NCBI RefSeq assembly: GCF_900107635.1
Contig: NZ_FNRD01000011.1
Location: forward strand, 62,001-126,000
DNA from: Flavobacterium gillisiae
GTDB taxonomy: Bacteria; Bacteroidota; Bacteroidia; Flavobacteriales; Flavobacteriaceae
Direction of reading: 5' to 3'
DNA: 64,000 nucleotides
Positions 33,206 to 41,169 of this stretch are shown piece after piece; within the stretch, counting starts at the first letter, position 1; every line of letters starts with the position of its first letter. Below the pieces are notes generated by a model. The model worked only from the letters and a program-made list of their open reading frames with translations, ran no database searches and was not told the origin of the DNA. A program made the translations under genes and the position numbers.

Positions 33206-34225
33206 ATGAAACCGATTAAATATTTGTTGTTAAGTTGTGTGGCGATTTTGTTTATAGCTTGTCAAAAGGATGAACTATTGATTATTCAAGATAGCACCCA
33301 AAACTTAAGTTATAATTCGCCTCTTACAAATTTGCTTTCTAGAGTAGCTCAAAGTGCTACTTCTAAGGATAATGTTTTAGATAATTCTAGTTGCTTCAGC
33401 ATTCATTTACCAGTGGTTGTAATTGTAGACGGAAAACAAATCATTGTTTCTAATGAAAATGATTATAAAACAGTACAGTCGGTTTTGGATGCTTTTTCTG
33501 ACGATGATGATGAAATAGATTTTGTTTATCCAATAACGATTCAGCTTAAAAATTTCAATACGCAACAAATTTTAAATTCAGATCAATTAGCCGAAGTGAT
33601 TAGTAATTGTAATGAAGATAATGAGGATGATTTTGATGAAATTGACTGTGTAGACATAAATTATCCAATAAAAATTAGTGTTTATAATGCAAATAATCAA
33701 ATTGCGAACACGGTTGCTATTCAAAACGATAGAGATTTATTTAATGCATTAAAGAATTTTGGAAGTAACGTGTTTATCGCTATCAACTATCCTATTTCTG
33801 TTACAAATTCTAATAGTCAAAATGTTATAATTGTAAATAATTTAGAGTTCGAGGCTATTATTGAATCTAGTATTAAAGATTGTGGTAGTAATTCAGGAGG
33901 AGCGGGGAATGCAAATTTCGTTTCAGTTTTAACAAATGGAATATGGCAGGTTTCTTATTTTTTTAAAAGTACAGATGAAACCATAAGTTACAAAATTTAT
34001 AAATTCAGCTTTAATCCTAATGGAAGTATTACAGTTTCTGATGGTAGTAGTAACAGTGCAGGCGATTGGTCAGGTTTTGTTAATAACGGTCAAGAGGGAT
34101 TGGAGTTAGACTTTGATAACAACAAATTAGATAAATTAGAAAGAGATTGGAAAATATTAGAGTATACAAGTACTAGTATTAGACTTAAAAATGAAGATGA
34201 GTATCTGTCTTTTACTAAAAAATAA
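33206..34225 (+). CDS. Acidic repeat lipoprotein with lipocalin-like C-terminal domain
   Basis: A 339-aa lipoprotein with signal and lipobox LFIAC (Cys19). Residues about 63-226 contain four imperfect repeats of 32-40 aa. Each has a hydrophobic strand (LPVVVIVDGKQIIVSNENDY, VYPITIQLKNFNTQQI, NYPIKISVYNANNQI, INYPISVTNSNSQNVIIV) and then a helix-like (S/N)(D/R)..L..(V/A) segment. Asp/Glu-rich linkers (SDDDDEID, NEDNEDDFDEID) separate the first repeats. Residues ~238-339 look like a lipocalin-type domain (TNGIWQVSYFF, YKFSFNPNGSI, AGDWSGF, DWKILEYTSTSIRLKN). I recognise no named family. It is divergent from the sigma gene, and the acidic loops suggest cation binding. Inferred to be regulated by that sigma factor. 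Confidence 0.8.
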   Translation: MKPIKYLLLSCVAILFIACQKDELLIIQDSTQNLSYNSPLTNLLSRVAQSATSKDNVLDNSSCFSIHLPVVVIVDGKQIIVSNENDYKTVQSVLDAFSDDDDEIDFVYPITIQLKNFNTQQILNSDQLAEVISNCNEDNEDDFDEIDCVDINYPIKISVYNANNQIANTVAIQNDRDLFNALKNFGSNVFIAINYPISVTNSNSQNVIIVNNLEFEAIIESSIKDCGSNSGGAGNANFVSVLTNGIWQVSYFFKSTDETISYKIYKFSFNPNGSITVSDGSSNSAGDWSGFVNNGQEGLELDFDNNKLDKLERDWKILEYTSTSIRLKNEDEYLSFTKK

Positions 34226-34241
34226 CCCAAACTAATAAAAC

Positions 34242-34261
34242 TTTCAAGGCGCGCCTTGAAA
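34242..34261 (+). repeat. 20-bp perfect palindrome between the two lipoprotein genes
   Basis: TTTCAAGGCGCGCCTTGAAA is a perfect inverted repeat 17-36 nt after the stop at 34225. A T-run does not follow, so it may be an mRNA-stabilising or partial-termination hairpin within the operon, or an operator. Confidence 0.6.
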
Positions 34262-34320
34262 TCTTTATTCCAAATATTAATTATTAACCCCTAATTATAT
34301 ATTACTTAACCCTTAAAAAA

Positions 34321-35052
34321 ATGAAAAAAATGAAAAAAATTTCAACCTTAGCTTTACTTGTCATAATGGCGAGTGCATGTACAAATGACTCAGCTACAAC
34401 TAGTGGAACTGTTGCCTTAAAAGCCTCTGCCGTTTCAACAACAGGAAAAACATCTTTAACGGCTCGTTCAACAGCAACTTCAACAGTAGTGATTACTGAT
34501 TTTAAGATAAATATCGGGAATATCAAATTTGAAGTTGATGAGCAAGATGAAATGCATGACACAGATCCTTCACATGAAGATGTTAAACTTAACGGACCAT
34601 TTTTGTTAGATTTATTGGACCCAGGTAAAACTTTATCTCAAATCATTACTTCTGTCAATATTCCAAATGCAAAATATGAAGAGATAAAATTTAAATTTGC
34701 ACCAAGTACTGCAGTTGGTGATATGAATGGGAAGAGTTACTTGATTAAAGGTACGGTTGATGGAAAGCCTTTTGAAGTATGGAGCGCTAAAGAGGTAGAG
34801 TTAGAAATGGATTTTAATGATCCTACTAAAGACTTTACGGTAAATAGTAATGATTTATCTCTTAATATAAAAATTCAGCTCGATGCCATTATGGTTAAAA
34901 TTACAGATTTAGCTAAACAAGGTTTGCTAGTCGATACTGACGGGGATGGAACTATTGAAATTAGTACAAATGATGATGATGGGCATCATGATTTAGGTGA
35001 ACTGATAAGAGATTTGCTTGAAAATGAAACACATTTGGATGATAAGGATTAA
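34321..35052 (+). CDS. Acidic lipoprotein, DUF4382-like, with EF-hand-like C-terminal loop
   Basis: A 243-aa lipoprotein with signal and lipobox MASAC (Cys about 20). The body (VVITDFKINIGNIKFEVDEQ, GPFLLDLLDPGKTLSQIITS, NIPNAKYEEIKFKFA) has the strand order of DUF4382-like envelope proteins; I am only moderately sure of that family. Near the end, DTDGDGTIEIS follows the Ca2+-binding DxDxDG pattern, and the tail NDDDGHHDLGE...THLDDKD is Asp/His-rich. It lies 95 nt after the repeat lipoprotein, on the same strand. Two Met codons (34321, 34330) are possible starts. Confidence 0.75.
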   Translation: MKKMKKISTLALLVIMASACTNDSATTSGTVALKASAVSTTGKTSLTARSTATSTVVITDFKINIGNIKFEVDEQDEMHDTDPSHEDVKLNGPFLLDLLDPGKTLSQIITSVNIPNAKYEEIKFKFAPSTAVGDMNGKSYLIKGTVDGKPFEVWSAKEVELEMDFNDPTKDFTVNSNDLSLNIKIQLDAIMVKITDLAKQGLLVDTDGDGTIEISTNDDDGHHDLGELIRDLLENETHLDDKD

Positions 35053-35072
35053 TTAAAAATAAAAGTGATTTT

Positions 35073-35115
35073 AAATAAAATAAGGCTGTCTTTTTAAGAT
35101 GGCCTTATTTTATTT
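35073..35115 (+). terminator. Terminator of the lipoprotein operon
   Basis: AAATAAAATAAGGC pairs perfectly with GCCTTATTTTATTT (14 bp). The TCTT/AAGA inner stem is in the loop. Confidence 0.85.
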
Positions 35116-35147
35116 AAAATACTATTTAAACTTCAAAATCAAATGCT

Positions 35148-35155
35148 TAAATTTG
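35148..35155 (+). promoter_or_regulatory. -7 promoter box of ffh
   Basis: TAAATTTG matches TAnnTTTG, 28 nt before the ATG of ffh. Confidence 0.5.
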
Positions 35156-35182
35156 CAGCTTAATTAAAGAGAAATAAAAACT

Positions 35183-36538
35183 ATGTTCGATAATTTAAGC
35201 GATAAACTAGACAAAGCATTTCATATACTAAAAGGACACGGGAAAATCACCGAGGTAAACGTAGCTGAAACTTTAAAAGAAGTTAGAAGAGCCTTACTGG
35301 ATGCCGATGTAAATTTTAAAATCGCGAAAGATTTTACGAATACAGTAAAAGAAAAAGCTTTAGGACAGGACGTATTAACCACGCTTCAACCAGGACAGTT
35401 GTTGGTGAAGTTAGTGAAAGACGAACTGACAGAATTAATGGGTGGTGATGTTGCTGGAATAAACCTTTCTGGAAATCCTACCGTTATTTTAATGTCAGGT
35501 CTACAAGGTTCAGGTAAAACTACCTTTTCTGGAAAACTAGCAAATTATCTTTTAACTAAAAAGAATAAAAAACCGCTTTTAGTAGCTTGTGATATCTACC
35601 GTCCTGCAGCAATTCAGCAACTTTACGTTGTTGGAGATTCTATTGGTGTTGAGGTATATTCAGAACCTGAAAATAAGAATCCAGTTGAAATTGCACAAAA
35701 TGCAATTAAGCATGCTAAAGCAAAAGGGTTTGATGTTGTTATTGTGGATACAGCTGGACGTCTGGCAGTTGATACTGAAATGATGAATGAAATCTCACGT
35801 GTTCATAAAGCAATTCAACCACAAGAAACGTTGTTTGTTGTTGATGCAATGACAGGTCAAGACGCAGTAAATACGGCAAAAGCCTTCAATGATATATTAA
35901 ATTTTGATGGTGTTATATTAACCAAATTAGATGGTGATACACGTGGTGGAGCGGCTCTTTCGATAAAAACTGTAGTTAACAAACCGATTAAGTTTGTGGG
36001 TACAGGAGAGAAAATGGAAGCGATTGATGTGTTTTATCCTGTTCGTATGGCGGAACGTATCCTTGGAATGGGAGATGTTGTGTCGTTAGTGGAAAGAGCA
36101 CAAGAGCAGTTTGATGAGGAAGAAGCTAGAAAAATTCAAAAGAAAATCGCGAAAAACGAATTTGGTTTTGATGATTTTCTTTCTCAAATTCAACAAGTGA
36201 AAAAAATGGGTAATATGAAAGACTTGGTTGGAATGATACCAGGTGCTTCAAAAGCCATGAAAGACGTGGAGATTGAAGATGATGCCTTCAAGCATATTGA
36301 GGCTATTATTCATTCGATGACTCCCGCAGAGAGAAGTAAGCCTTCTCTTATTGATGTCAAAAGAAAAGCAAGGATATCAAAAGGATCAGGAACAAAAATT
36401 GAACAAGTTAATCAATTGATGAAACAGTTTGAGCAAATGAGCAAAATGATGAAAATGATGCAAGGGCCAGGAGGAAAAAACCTCATGAAGATGATGGGCG
36501 GAATGAAAGGAATGCCTGGAGGTGGAGCGATGCGCTAA
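35183..36538 (+). CDS. ffh: Signal recognition particle protein Ffh (SRP54)
   Basis: A 451-aa SRP GTPase that binds signal peptides of membrane proteins at the ribosome. The N domain has the VRRALLDADVN motif. The G domain has GLQGSGKTT (106-114), DTAGRLAVD, TKLDGDTRGGAAL and the GTGEK motif. The Met-rich M domain follows, with the tail MMKMMQGPGGKNLMKMMGGM. Standard length. The SRP RNA gene is not in the window. Confidence 0.97.
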   Translation: MFDNLSDKLDKAFHILKGHGKITEVNVAETLKEVRRALLDADVNFKIAKDFTNTVKEKALGQDVLTTLQPGQLLVKLVKDELTELMGGDVAGINLSGNPTVILMSGLQGSGKTTFSGKLANYLLTKKNKKPLLVACDIYRPAAIQQLYVVGDSIGVEVYSEPENKNPVEIAQNAIKHAKAKGFDVVIVDTAGRLAVDTEMMNEISRVHKAIQPQETLFVVDAMTGQDAVNTAKAFNDILNFDGVILTKLDGDTRGGAALSIKTVVNKPIKFVGTGEKMEAIDVFYPVRMAERILGMGDVVSLVERAQEQFDEEEARKIQKKIAKNEFGFDDFLSQIQQVKKMGNMKDLVGMIPGASKAMKDVEIEDDAFKHIEAIIHSMTPAERSKPSLIDVKRKARISKGSGTKIEQVNQLMKQFEQMSKMMKMMQGPGGKNLMKMMGGMKGMPGGGAMR

Positions 36539-36548
36539 TATATTTGGT

Positions 36549-36596
36549 TAAGGTTTAAAGTTTCATGTTTATTGAAATTTTAAACCTTACTCTTTT
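36549..36596 (+). terminator. Terminator of ffh
   Basis: TAAGGTTTAAA pairs with TTTAAACCTTA; an inner TTTCA/TGAAA stem continues, then CTCTTTTA. Confidence 0.75.
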
Positions 36597-36656
36597 ATAG
36601 GGGTATCAGTTCTTGTAAAAAAAAAACAGAAACTAAAACTTGAAACTAAAAATAAA

Positions 36657-37547
36657 ATGCAACTACTAGACGGAAAAAAAACAGCGGAAGATATTAAAGT
36701 TGAAATCGCAGCTGAAGTACAAAAGATAAAAAATAAAGGGGGAAAAGTACCTCATTTAGCTGCAGTTATTGTGGGTAACGATGGAGCAAGTTTAACCTAT
36801 GTAGGAAGTAAGGTAAAAGCTTGTGAAAGAGTAGGTTTTGAATCTACTTTGGTCAAAATGCCAAGTACTACTTCTGAAACTGAATTGCTTAAAAAAATTA
36901 AGGAGTTAAACGAAGATGATAATATCGATGGATTTATAGTTCAATTGCCACTTCCAGAGCAAATTGACGAACAAAAAGTGTTGATGGCCGTAGATCCTAG
37001 TAAAGATGTAGATGGCTTTCATCCAGAGAATTTTGGTAAAATGGCTTTAGATATGAGTACTTTTATTCCTGCAACTCCCTTTGGAATATTAGAATTGTTA
37101 GAACGTTACGGTGTAGAAACACAAGGAAAACATACTGTAGTTATTGGACGTAGTCATATTGTAGGACGTCCTATGAGTATTTTAATGGGAAGAAAAGGGT
37201 TTCCTGGAAATTCAACGGTGACTTTAACACATAGTTATACTAAGAATATTGCTCAAATTACAACTCAAGCGGATATTATAATTACCGCATTAGGTGTTCC
37301 AAATTACTTGAAAGCAGAGATGGTAAAAGATGGTGCTGTAGTGATTGATGTTGGAATCACACGTGTAGCTGATGAAAGTACCGCAAAAGGTTATGTGATT
37401 ACTGGAGATGTTGATTTTGAAAATGTAAGTAAAAAAGCGAGTTTTATCACACCTGTTCCCGGAGGAGTAGGGCCAATGACTATTGCGATGTTGATGAAAA
37501 ACACGCTGCTGGCAAGAGAAATGAAAATACTGAAATTAGATAAATAA
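36657..37547 (+). CDS. folD: Bifunctional methylenetetrahydrofolate dehydrogenase/cyclohydrolase
   Basis: A 296-aa folate one-carbon enzyme that interconverts 5,10-methylene-, methenyl- and 10-formyl-THF. Signatures are YVGSKVKACERVGFE (the catalytic Lys region), DGFIVQLPLPEQID, VDGFHPENFGKM and the NADP-binding stretch VVIGRSHIVGRPMSILMG. The ending PVPGGVGPMTIAML is diagnostic. The length matches. Terminators flank the gene on both sides. Confidence 0.97.
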   Translation: MQLLDGKKTAEDIKVEIAAEVQKIKNKGGKVPHLAAVIVGNDGASLTYVGSKVKACERVGFESTLVKMPSTTSETELLKKIKELNEDDNIDGFIVQLPLPEQIDEQKVLMAVDPSKDVDGFHPENFGKMALDMSTFIPATPFGILELLERYGVETQGKHTVVIGRSHIVGRPMSILMGRKGFPGNSTVTLTHSYTKNIAQITTQADIIITALGVPNYLKAEMVKDGAVVIDVGITRVADESTAKGYVITGDVDFENVSKKASFITPVPGGVGPMTIAMLMKNTLLAREMKILKLDK

Positions 37548-37556
37548 ATAAATACT

Positions 37557-37586
37557 AAGCCTATTCCTCTGAATAGGCTTTTTTTT
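37557..37586 (+). terminator. Terminator of folD
   Basis: AAGCCTATTC pairs with GAATAGGCTT around CTCT, followed by eight T. It ends just 7 nt before the next ATG (37593). Confidence 0.9.
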
Positions 37587-37592
37587 AGAATT

Positions 37593-38000
37593 ATGGAAAA
37601 TCCACAAGAAATAGAATTAACATCTATACAAGAGTTTTTGGACTATTTGCCTGAGGAAGAATTAGAAATTGTTCTTTTCCTTCGTAAGATTGTGCTGGAA
37701 TGTATGCCAGATTGTAAAGAGAGATTAGCATATAATGTGCCTTTTTATTACCGCCATTCCAAGATTTGTTATATTTGGCCCGCTTCCATTCCCTGGGAGA
37801 AGGTTAATAATGGTGTGGGAATAGGTTTCTGTAAAGACGCTTCGCTTTTAGACGAGACTTTTGAGACGATTAGTTTTAGTTCGAAGTCACTATTTTCTTC
37901 AATTAGTGAGATTGATGTAGATTCTTTAAAGCAGCAGATCTATCAGGCTATTTCAATTGACGAACAGATTGTTAAAGCTAGGAGAAGAAAGATACAATAA
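37593..38000 (+). CDS. DUF1801 domain-containing protein
   Basis: A 135-aa cytosolic protein of the YdhG-like/DUF1801 fold: FLDYLPEEELEIVLFLRKIV, ERLAYNVPFYYRH and ICYIWPASIPWEKVNNGVGI. Function is unknown. It lies downstream of the folD terminator, so it is expressed by readthrough or from a promoter that I could not identify. Confidence 0.85.
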   Translation: MENPQEIELTSIQEFLDYLPEEELEIVLFLRKIVLECMPDCKERLAYNVPFYYRHSKICYIWPASIPWEKVNNGVGIGFCKDASLLDETFETISFSSKSLFSSISEIDVDSLKQQIYQAISIDEQIVKARRRKIQ

Positions 38001-38112
38001 GTTCATTAATCGTCAAGTAAGGGAAACGTCATTAAGGCTAGATTTTGTTGTATTGGCAACTTAAATTTTTCTTAAAATATTTGCAAATAGCTAAGGAGTA
38101 TGAAATAAAGAA

Positions 38113-38120
38113 TACTTTTG
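38113..38120 (+). promoter_or_regulatory. -7 promoter box for corA
   Basis: TACTTTTG matches TAnnTTTG. Transcription from here would give a leader of about 105 nt before the corA ATG, holding a 10-codon mini-ORF. Confidence 0.5.
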
Positions 38121-38231
38121 CAGCACTAAAAAATAGTACTTTATAATGGACGATTATTATTCGGAAATGTTGAACTAATTGTAGCGCTTGTGTTATTTCA
38201 AGAGGCTATGCTAAACCTATAGAATTTTGAA

Positions 38232-39158
38232 ATGAGAGCTTTTTACAAAAACAATAACGGATTAATTGCAGTGCCAGAATGGTTTCCTAACTGCTGGATA
38301 AATATCGAATGTCCAACGGAAGCAGAGAAAAAATATTTACTAGAAGAGCTTCAAATTCCAGAGGCATTTTACAGCGACATTGAAGATATTGACGAAAGAC
38401 CTCGTATCGAGGTAGAAAACGGATGGACATTAATCATCATGCGTATTCCAGTGAAGAGTAACGACGTAAAGCTCCCTTTTCATACTATTCCTGTTGGAAT
38501 TGTCTTTAAAGATGAGGTTTGTGTTACCGTTAGCTTTCATCAGACAGAAATGTTAACCGACTTTGTAACTTATACGCAAAGAAAGAATATCGATATCAAA
38601 GACAACTTCGACTTGGTTTTAAGACTACTGTTATCTTCAAGTATATGGTATTTGAAATATTTGAAACAAGTCAATCAAAAAATAAAACTAGCCGAAGACA
38701 ATTTGGAGAAATCCATAAAAAATGAAGAACTGCAGGCTTTGTTGCAAATAGAAAAATGTTTGGTTTTTTTCATGACCTCTTTAAAAGGAAATGATATTTT
38801 GTTGCATCGAATTAAAAACATCAAATCGCAACGTGTTAATTATGATCTAGACTTACTAGAAGATGTAGAAATCGAATTGCGTCAAGCCCAGGAAACCACT
38901 AATATTTATAGTGATATCTTGACAGGAACAATGGATGCATATGCCTCAGTTATTTCTAACAACATGAATAACATCATGAAACAGATGACCTCGATCTCCA
39001 TTATCTTGATGATTCCCACGGTAATTGCCAGCTTCTACGGAATGAATGTTCCAAATGGTTTACAGGATAATCCAATGGGTTTGTGGGTATTGGTGTTCGT
39101 TTCCATTATTCTCTCTATTTTTGGGGTATTCTTGTTTAAGAGAAAAAGATGGTTTTAA
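38232..39158 (+). CDS. corA: CorA family divalent cation transporter
   Basis: A 308-aa magnesium/cobalt-type channel. A long cytosolic N-domain precedes a coiled-coil stalk (LRQAQETTNIYSDILTGTMD). The two C-terminal helices surround the GMN signature (ASFYGMNVPNGLQ, then LWVLVFVSIILSIFGVFLF), and a basic KRKRWF tail ends the protein. A proposed promoter lies ~110 nt upstream; see the mini-ORF finding. It is convergent with rluF and shares a terminator with it. Confidence 0.93.
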   Translation: MRAFYKNNNGLIAVPEWFPNCWINIECPTEAEKKYLLEELQIPEAFYSDIEDIDERPRIEVENGWTLIIMRIPVKSNDVKLPFHTIPVGIVFKDEVCVTVSFHQTEMLTDFVTYTQRKNIDIKDNFDLVLRLLLSSSIWYLKYLKQVNQKIKLAEDNLEKSIKNEELQALLQIEKCLVFFMTSLKGNDILLHRIKNIKSQRVNYDLDLLEDVEIELRQAQETTNIYSDILTGTMDAYASVISNNMNNIMKQMTSISIILMIPTVIASFYGMNVPNGLQDNPMGLWVLVFVSIILSIFGVFLFKRKRWF

Positions 39159-39204
39159 AAATACAAAAACGGTGTAAATAATTTTACACCGTTTTTGTAT
39201 TTTT
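39157..39204. terminator. Bidirectional terminator between corA and rluF
   Basis: A long stem, AAATACAAAAACGGTGTAAA with its complement, around a very short loop. It overlaps the last codons of both convergent genes. Confidence 0.92.
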
Positions 39205-40015
39205 AATAATCTCCTCTTCCTTTAAATCTAGGATCATCTCTTTTGATGAATTCCGTTCTTCTTTTAGGAGTTTCTGTTTTTGGCAAACTCGCTTCTTCCG
39301 TTTTACTCGAAGGTTCGATAAGCTCGTTTAGTTCTTTTATTTCGGCATCAGTTAAATCGCGGTATCGTCCCATGGGGATATCAAGTGAAATATTGATGAT
39401 TCGGATTCGTTTTAAACCTATAACTTCATATCCTAAATATTCACACATTCTACGAATTTGACGATTTAAACCTTGTGTAAGAATAATTTTAAAGATATCA
39501 TTACTGATTTGCTCTACTTTACAATTTCTGGTCACCGTATCCAAAATAGGAATTCCATTTCCCATTCTTTCAATAAAACGATCTGTAATGGGTTTGTTGA
39601 CAGTTACCGTATATTCTTTTTCGTGATTATTTCTAGCACGTAATATTTTATTGACGATGTCACCATCATTAGTCATGAATATTAATCCTTCACTAGCTTT
39701 GTCCAATCGTCCAATTGGGAAAATACGTTTCGGGTAATTAATATAATCGATGATATTATTACGAACATCTAAGTTGGTAGTGCATTCAATTCCTACAGGT
39801 TTGTAGAAAGCCAAGTAGACTGGTTTCTCGTGTTTTTCACGGATTAGTTTACCGTCAATACGCACTTCATCATCTGGCGAAACTTTCGTGCCTAATTCCG
39901 GAACTACTCCGTTTAGGGTTACACGTCCTTCATCGATTAGTTTGTCCGCTTCTCGACGGGAGCAATACCCAGTTTCTCCTATGAATTTATTAAGGCGTTT
40001 TAGATTATCTTCCAT
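39203..40015 (-). CDS. rluF: 23S rRNA pseudouridine synthase (RluF-like)
   Basis: A 270-aa pseudouridine synthase. The N-terminal S4 RNA-binding domain is RLNKFIGETGYCSRREADKL. The catalytic domain has GRLDKASEGLIFMTNDG with the nucleophilic Asp, and TQGLNRQIRRMCEYLGYEVI. The C-terminal ~35 residues are a Lys/Arg/Glu-rich tail. The annotation rluF (U2604) follows the family layout; a related RluB/RsuA-type specificity is possible. A -7 box ends 5 nt upstream of the ATG, suggesting a near-leaderless mRNA. Confidence 0.85.
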   Translation of the reverse strand: MEDNLKRLNKFIGETGYCSRREADKLIDEGRVTLNGVVPELGTKVSPDDEVRIDGKLIREKHEKPVYLAFYKPVGIECTTNLDVRNNIIDYINYPKRIFPIGRLDKASEGLIFMTNDGDIVNKILRARNNHEKEYTVTVNKPITDRFIERMGNGIPILDTVTRNCKVEQISNDIFKIILTQGLNRQIRRMCEYLGYEVIGLKRIRIINISLDIPMGRYRDLTDAEIKELNELIEPSSKTEEASLPKTETPKRRTEFIKRDDPRFKGRGDY

Positions 40016-40019
40016 TCTG

Positions 40020-40027
40020 CAAAAGTA
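40020..40027 (-). promoter_or_regulatory. -7 promoter box for rluF
   Basis: Minus strand TACTTTTG ends only 4-5 nt before the ATG at 40015. If used, transcription starts at or within a few bases of the start codon. Confidence 0.5.
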
Positions 40028-40074
40028 ATCAATTTGGTAATTAGATACTATTTAAAATTGATTTGAAAAGTATT

Positions 40075-40190
40075 GTTACACAAAGATGCTCAAAGTTAAA
40101 ACGCAGAGATGCTCAAAGTTTTTTTTTAAAAATTATAAAATTCTTCGTGAAGCTTTGTGTATCCTTTGTGAATCTTTGCAAAATAGTTTA
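40075..40190. repeat. CAAAG-type intergenic repeat
   Basis: ACAAAGATGCTCAAAGTT recurs as a variant (CAGAGATGCTCAAAGTT) 22 nt later. An inverted block then follows (CTTTGTGTATCCTTTGTG, AATCTTTGCAAA). Together they form an imperfect inverted repeat with ~40-nt arms. This CAAAGNT-rich repeat type recurs in Bacteroidota intergenic regions. Confidence 0.65.
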
Positions 40191-40197
40191 TTTTAAA

Positions 40198-41040
40198 TTA
40201 TTCAAATAAAAACTGAGAGATTTTTGTGTATAATTCGTCACTGTGCATGCTGTGACCTAGGCCGCTAGTTTCAATGAAAACCGAATCTTTCCATGTGCTG
40301 GCTATTTTTTTTCCTTCTTCAAATAAAACGATGGTGTCATCTTTATCATGAGCGATAAATCCTTTTGTTTGTATGTTGGCAGCAAATACTTTTCCTGAAA
40401 AATTTTCTAACTTGAGTTGGAAATGCTTCAGATAGTGTGCTTCTATGCCTCCTAAAATTATTGAATTTAAACTAAGCATCTCAATGTAGTTATTGAGTAT
40501 GATTTTGAAATCGCTCGGCGAGCCTAATATTACTGTTTTTTCAATACTGTTATTGGGGTAATTCGATTGGTAGTACAAACAGGTTTTGGCACCTAAAGAG
40601 TGTCCGATGAGGTATTGTGGGTTGAATTTTTGAACTAGAACATCAATAAATGCGGCATACTGCGGAATGTTGAATTCGGTACCGCCCGAAAGACCGTGGG
40701 CAGGGGCGTCAATTGCAATGATAGTGCTTCCTGACTTTCTTAAATAAGGTAATATATTTTCCCATCGTGAGGCATTACTTTCCCAGCCATGAGCTAAAAG
40801 AATAATAGTATCATTTCCTTTCCAAGTGTAGGTTTGAAAATGAGTTTCGTTGTGGTGGTAGGTTTCTTTCTCTGTTTCTTGTAGTATTGCAGGAAGATTG
40901 TCTTTAGAGAGCTTGCCGTCTCGGGGTTCACTAAATAAAGTATACGCAAGTTGGGTCGCTTTTTCAGGCAATAGAAAACTCAGAACATTAATGTATAATC
41001 CGACAGATTTGGTAAAGAGGAAGTAGATTGTTTTTTTCAC
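40198..41040 (-). CDS. Alpha/beta hydrolase
   Basis: A 280-aa serine hydrolase. An N-terminal hydrophobic segment (about residues 8-25) suggests membrane association. The oxyanion-region motif is LLAHGWESNASRW. The nucleophile elbow is LIGHSLGAKT (Ser about residue 148). The final His is in SGLGHSMHSDEL. The Asp is probably in IAHDKDD. The substrate is unknown; related Flavobacterial proteins are annotated only as alpha/beta fold hydrolases. Confidence 0.85.
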   Translation of the reverse strand: MKKTIYFLFTKSVGLYINVLSFLLPEKATQLAYTLFSEPRDGKLSKDNLPAILQETEKETYHHNETHFQTYTWKGNDTIILLAHGWESNASRWENILPYLRKSGSTIIAIDAPAHGLSGGTEFNIPQYAAFIDVLVQKFNPQYLIGHSLGAKTCLYYQSNYPNNSIEKTVILGSPSDFKIILNNYIEMLSLNSIILGGIEAHYLKHFQLKLENFSGKVFAANIQTKGFIAHDKDDTIVLFEEGKKIASTWKDSVFIETSGLGHSMHSDELYTKISQFLFE

Positions 41041-41130
41041 ATGTAGATATTTATTGATTTTTATCGGTCATGTGTAATTCGCATACGATTATTGGTGTTT
41101 GCGAAGAAATTACGGTCATGCTCATTCCAT

Positions 41131-41161
41131 AAAAAAAAAGTCCCGATGTGAATCGGGACTT
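41131..41161 (-). terminator. Terminator of the Nif3-coiled-coil operon
   Basis: On the minus strand AAGTCCCGAT, a four-base loop and ATCGGGACTT are followed by nine T. Confidence 0.93.
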
Positions 41162-41169
41162 AAATAGAT

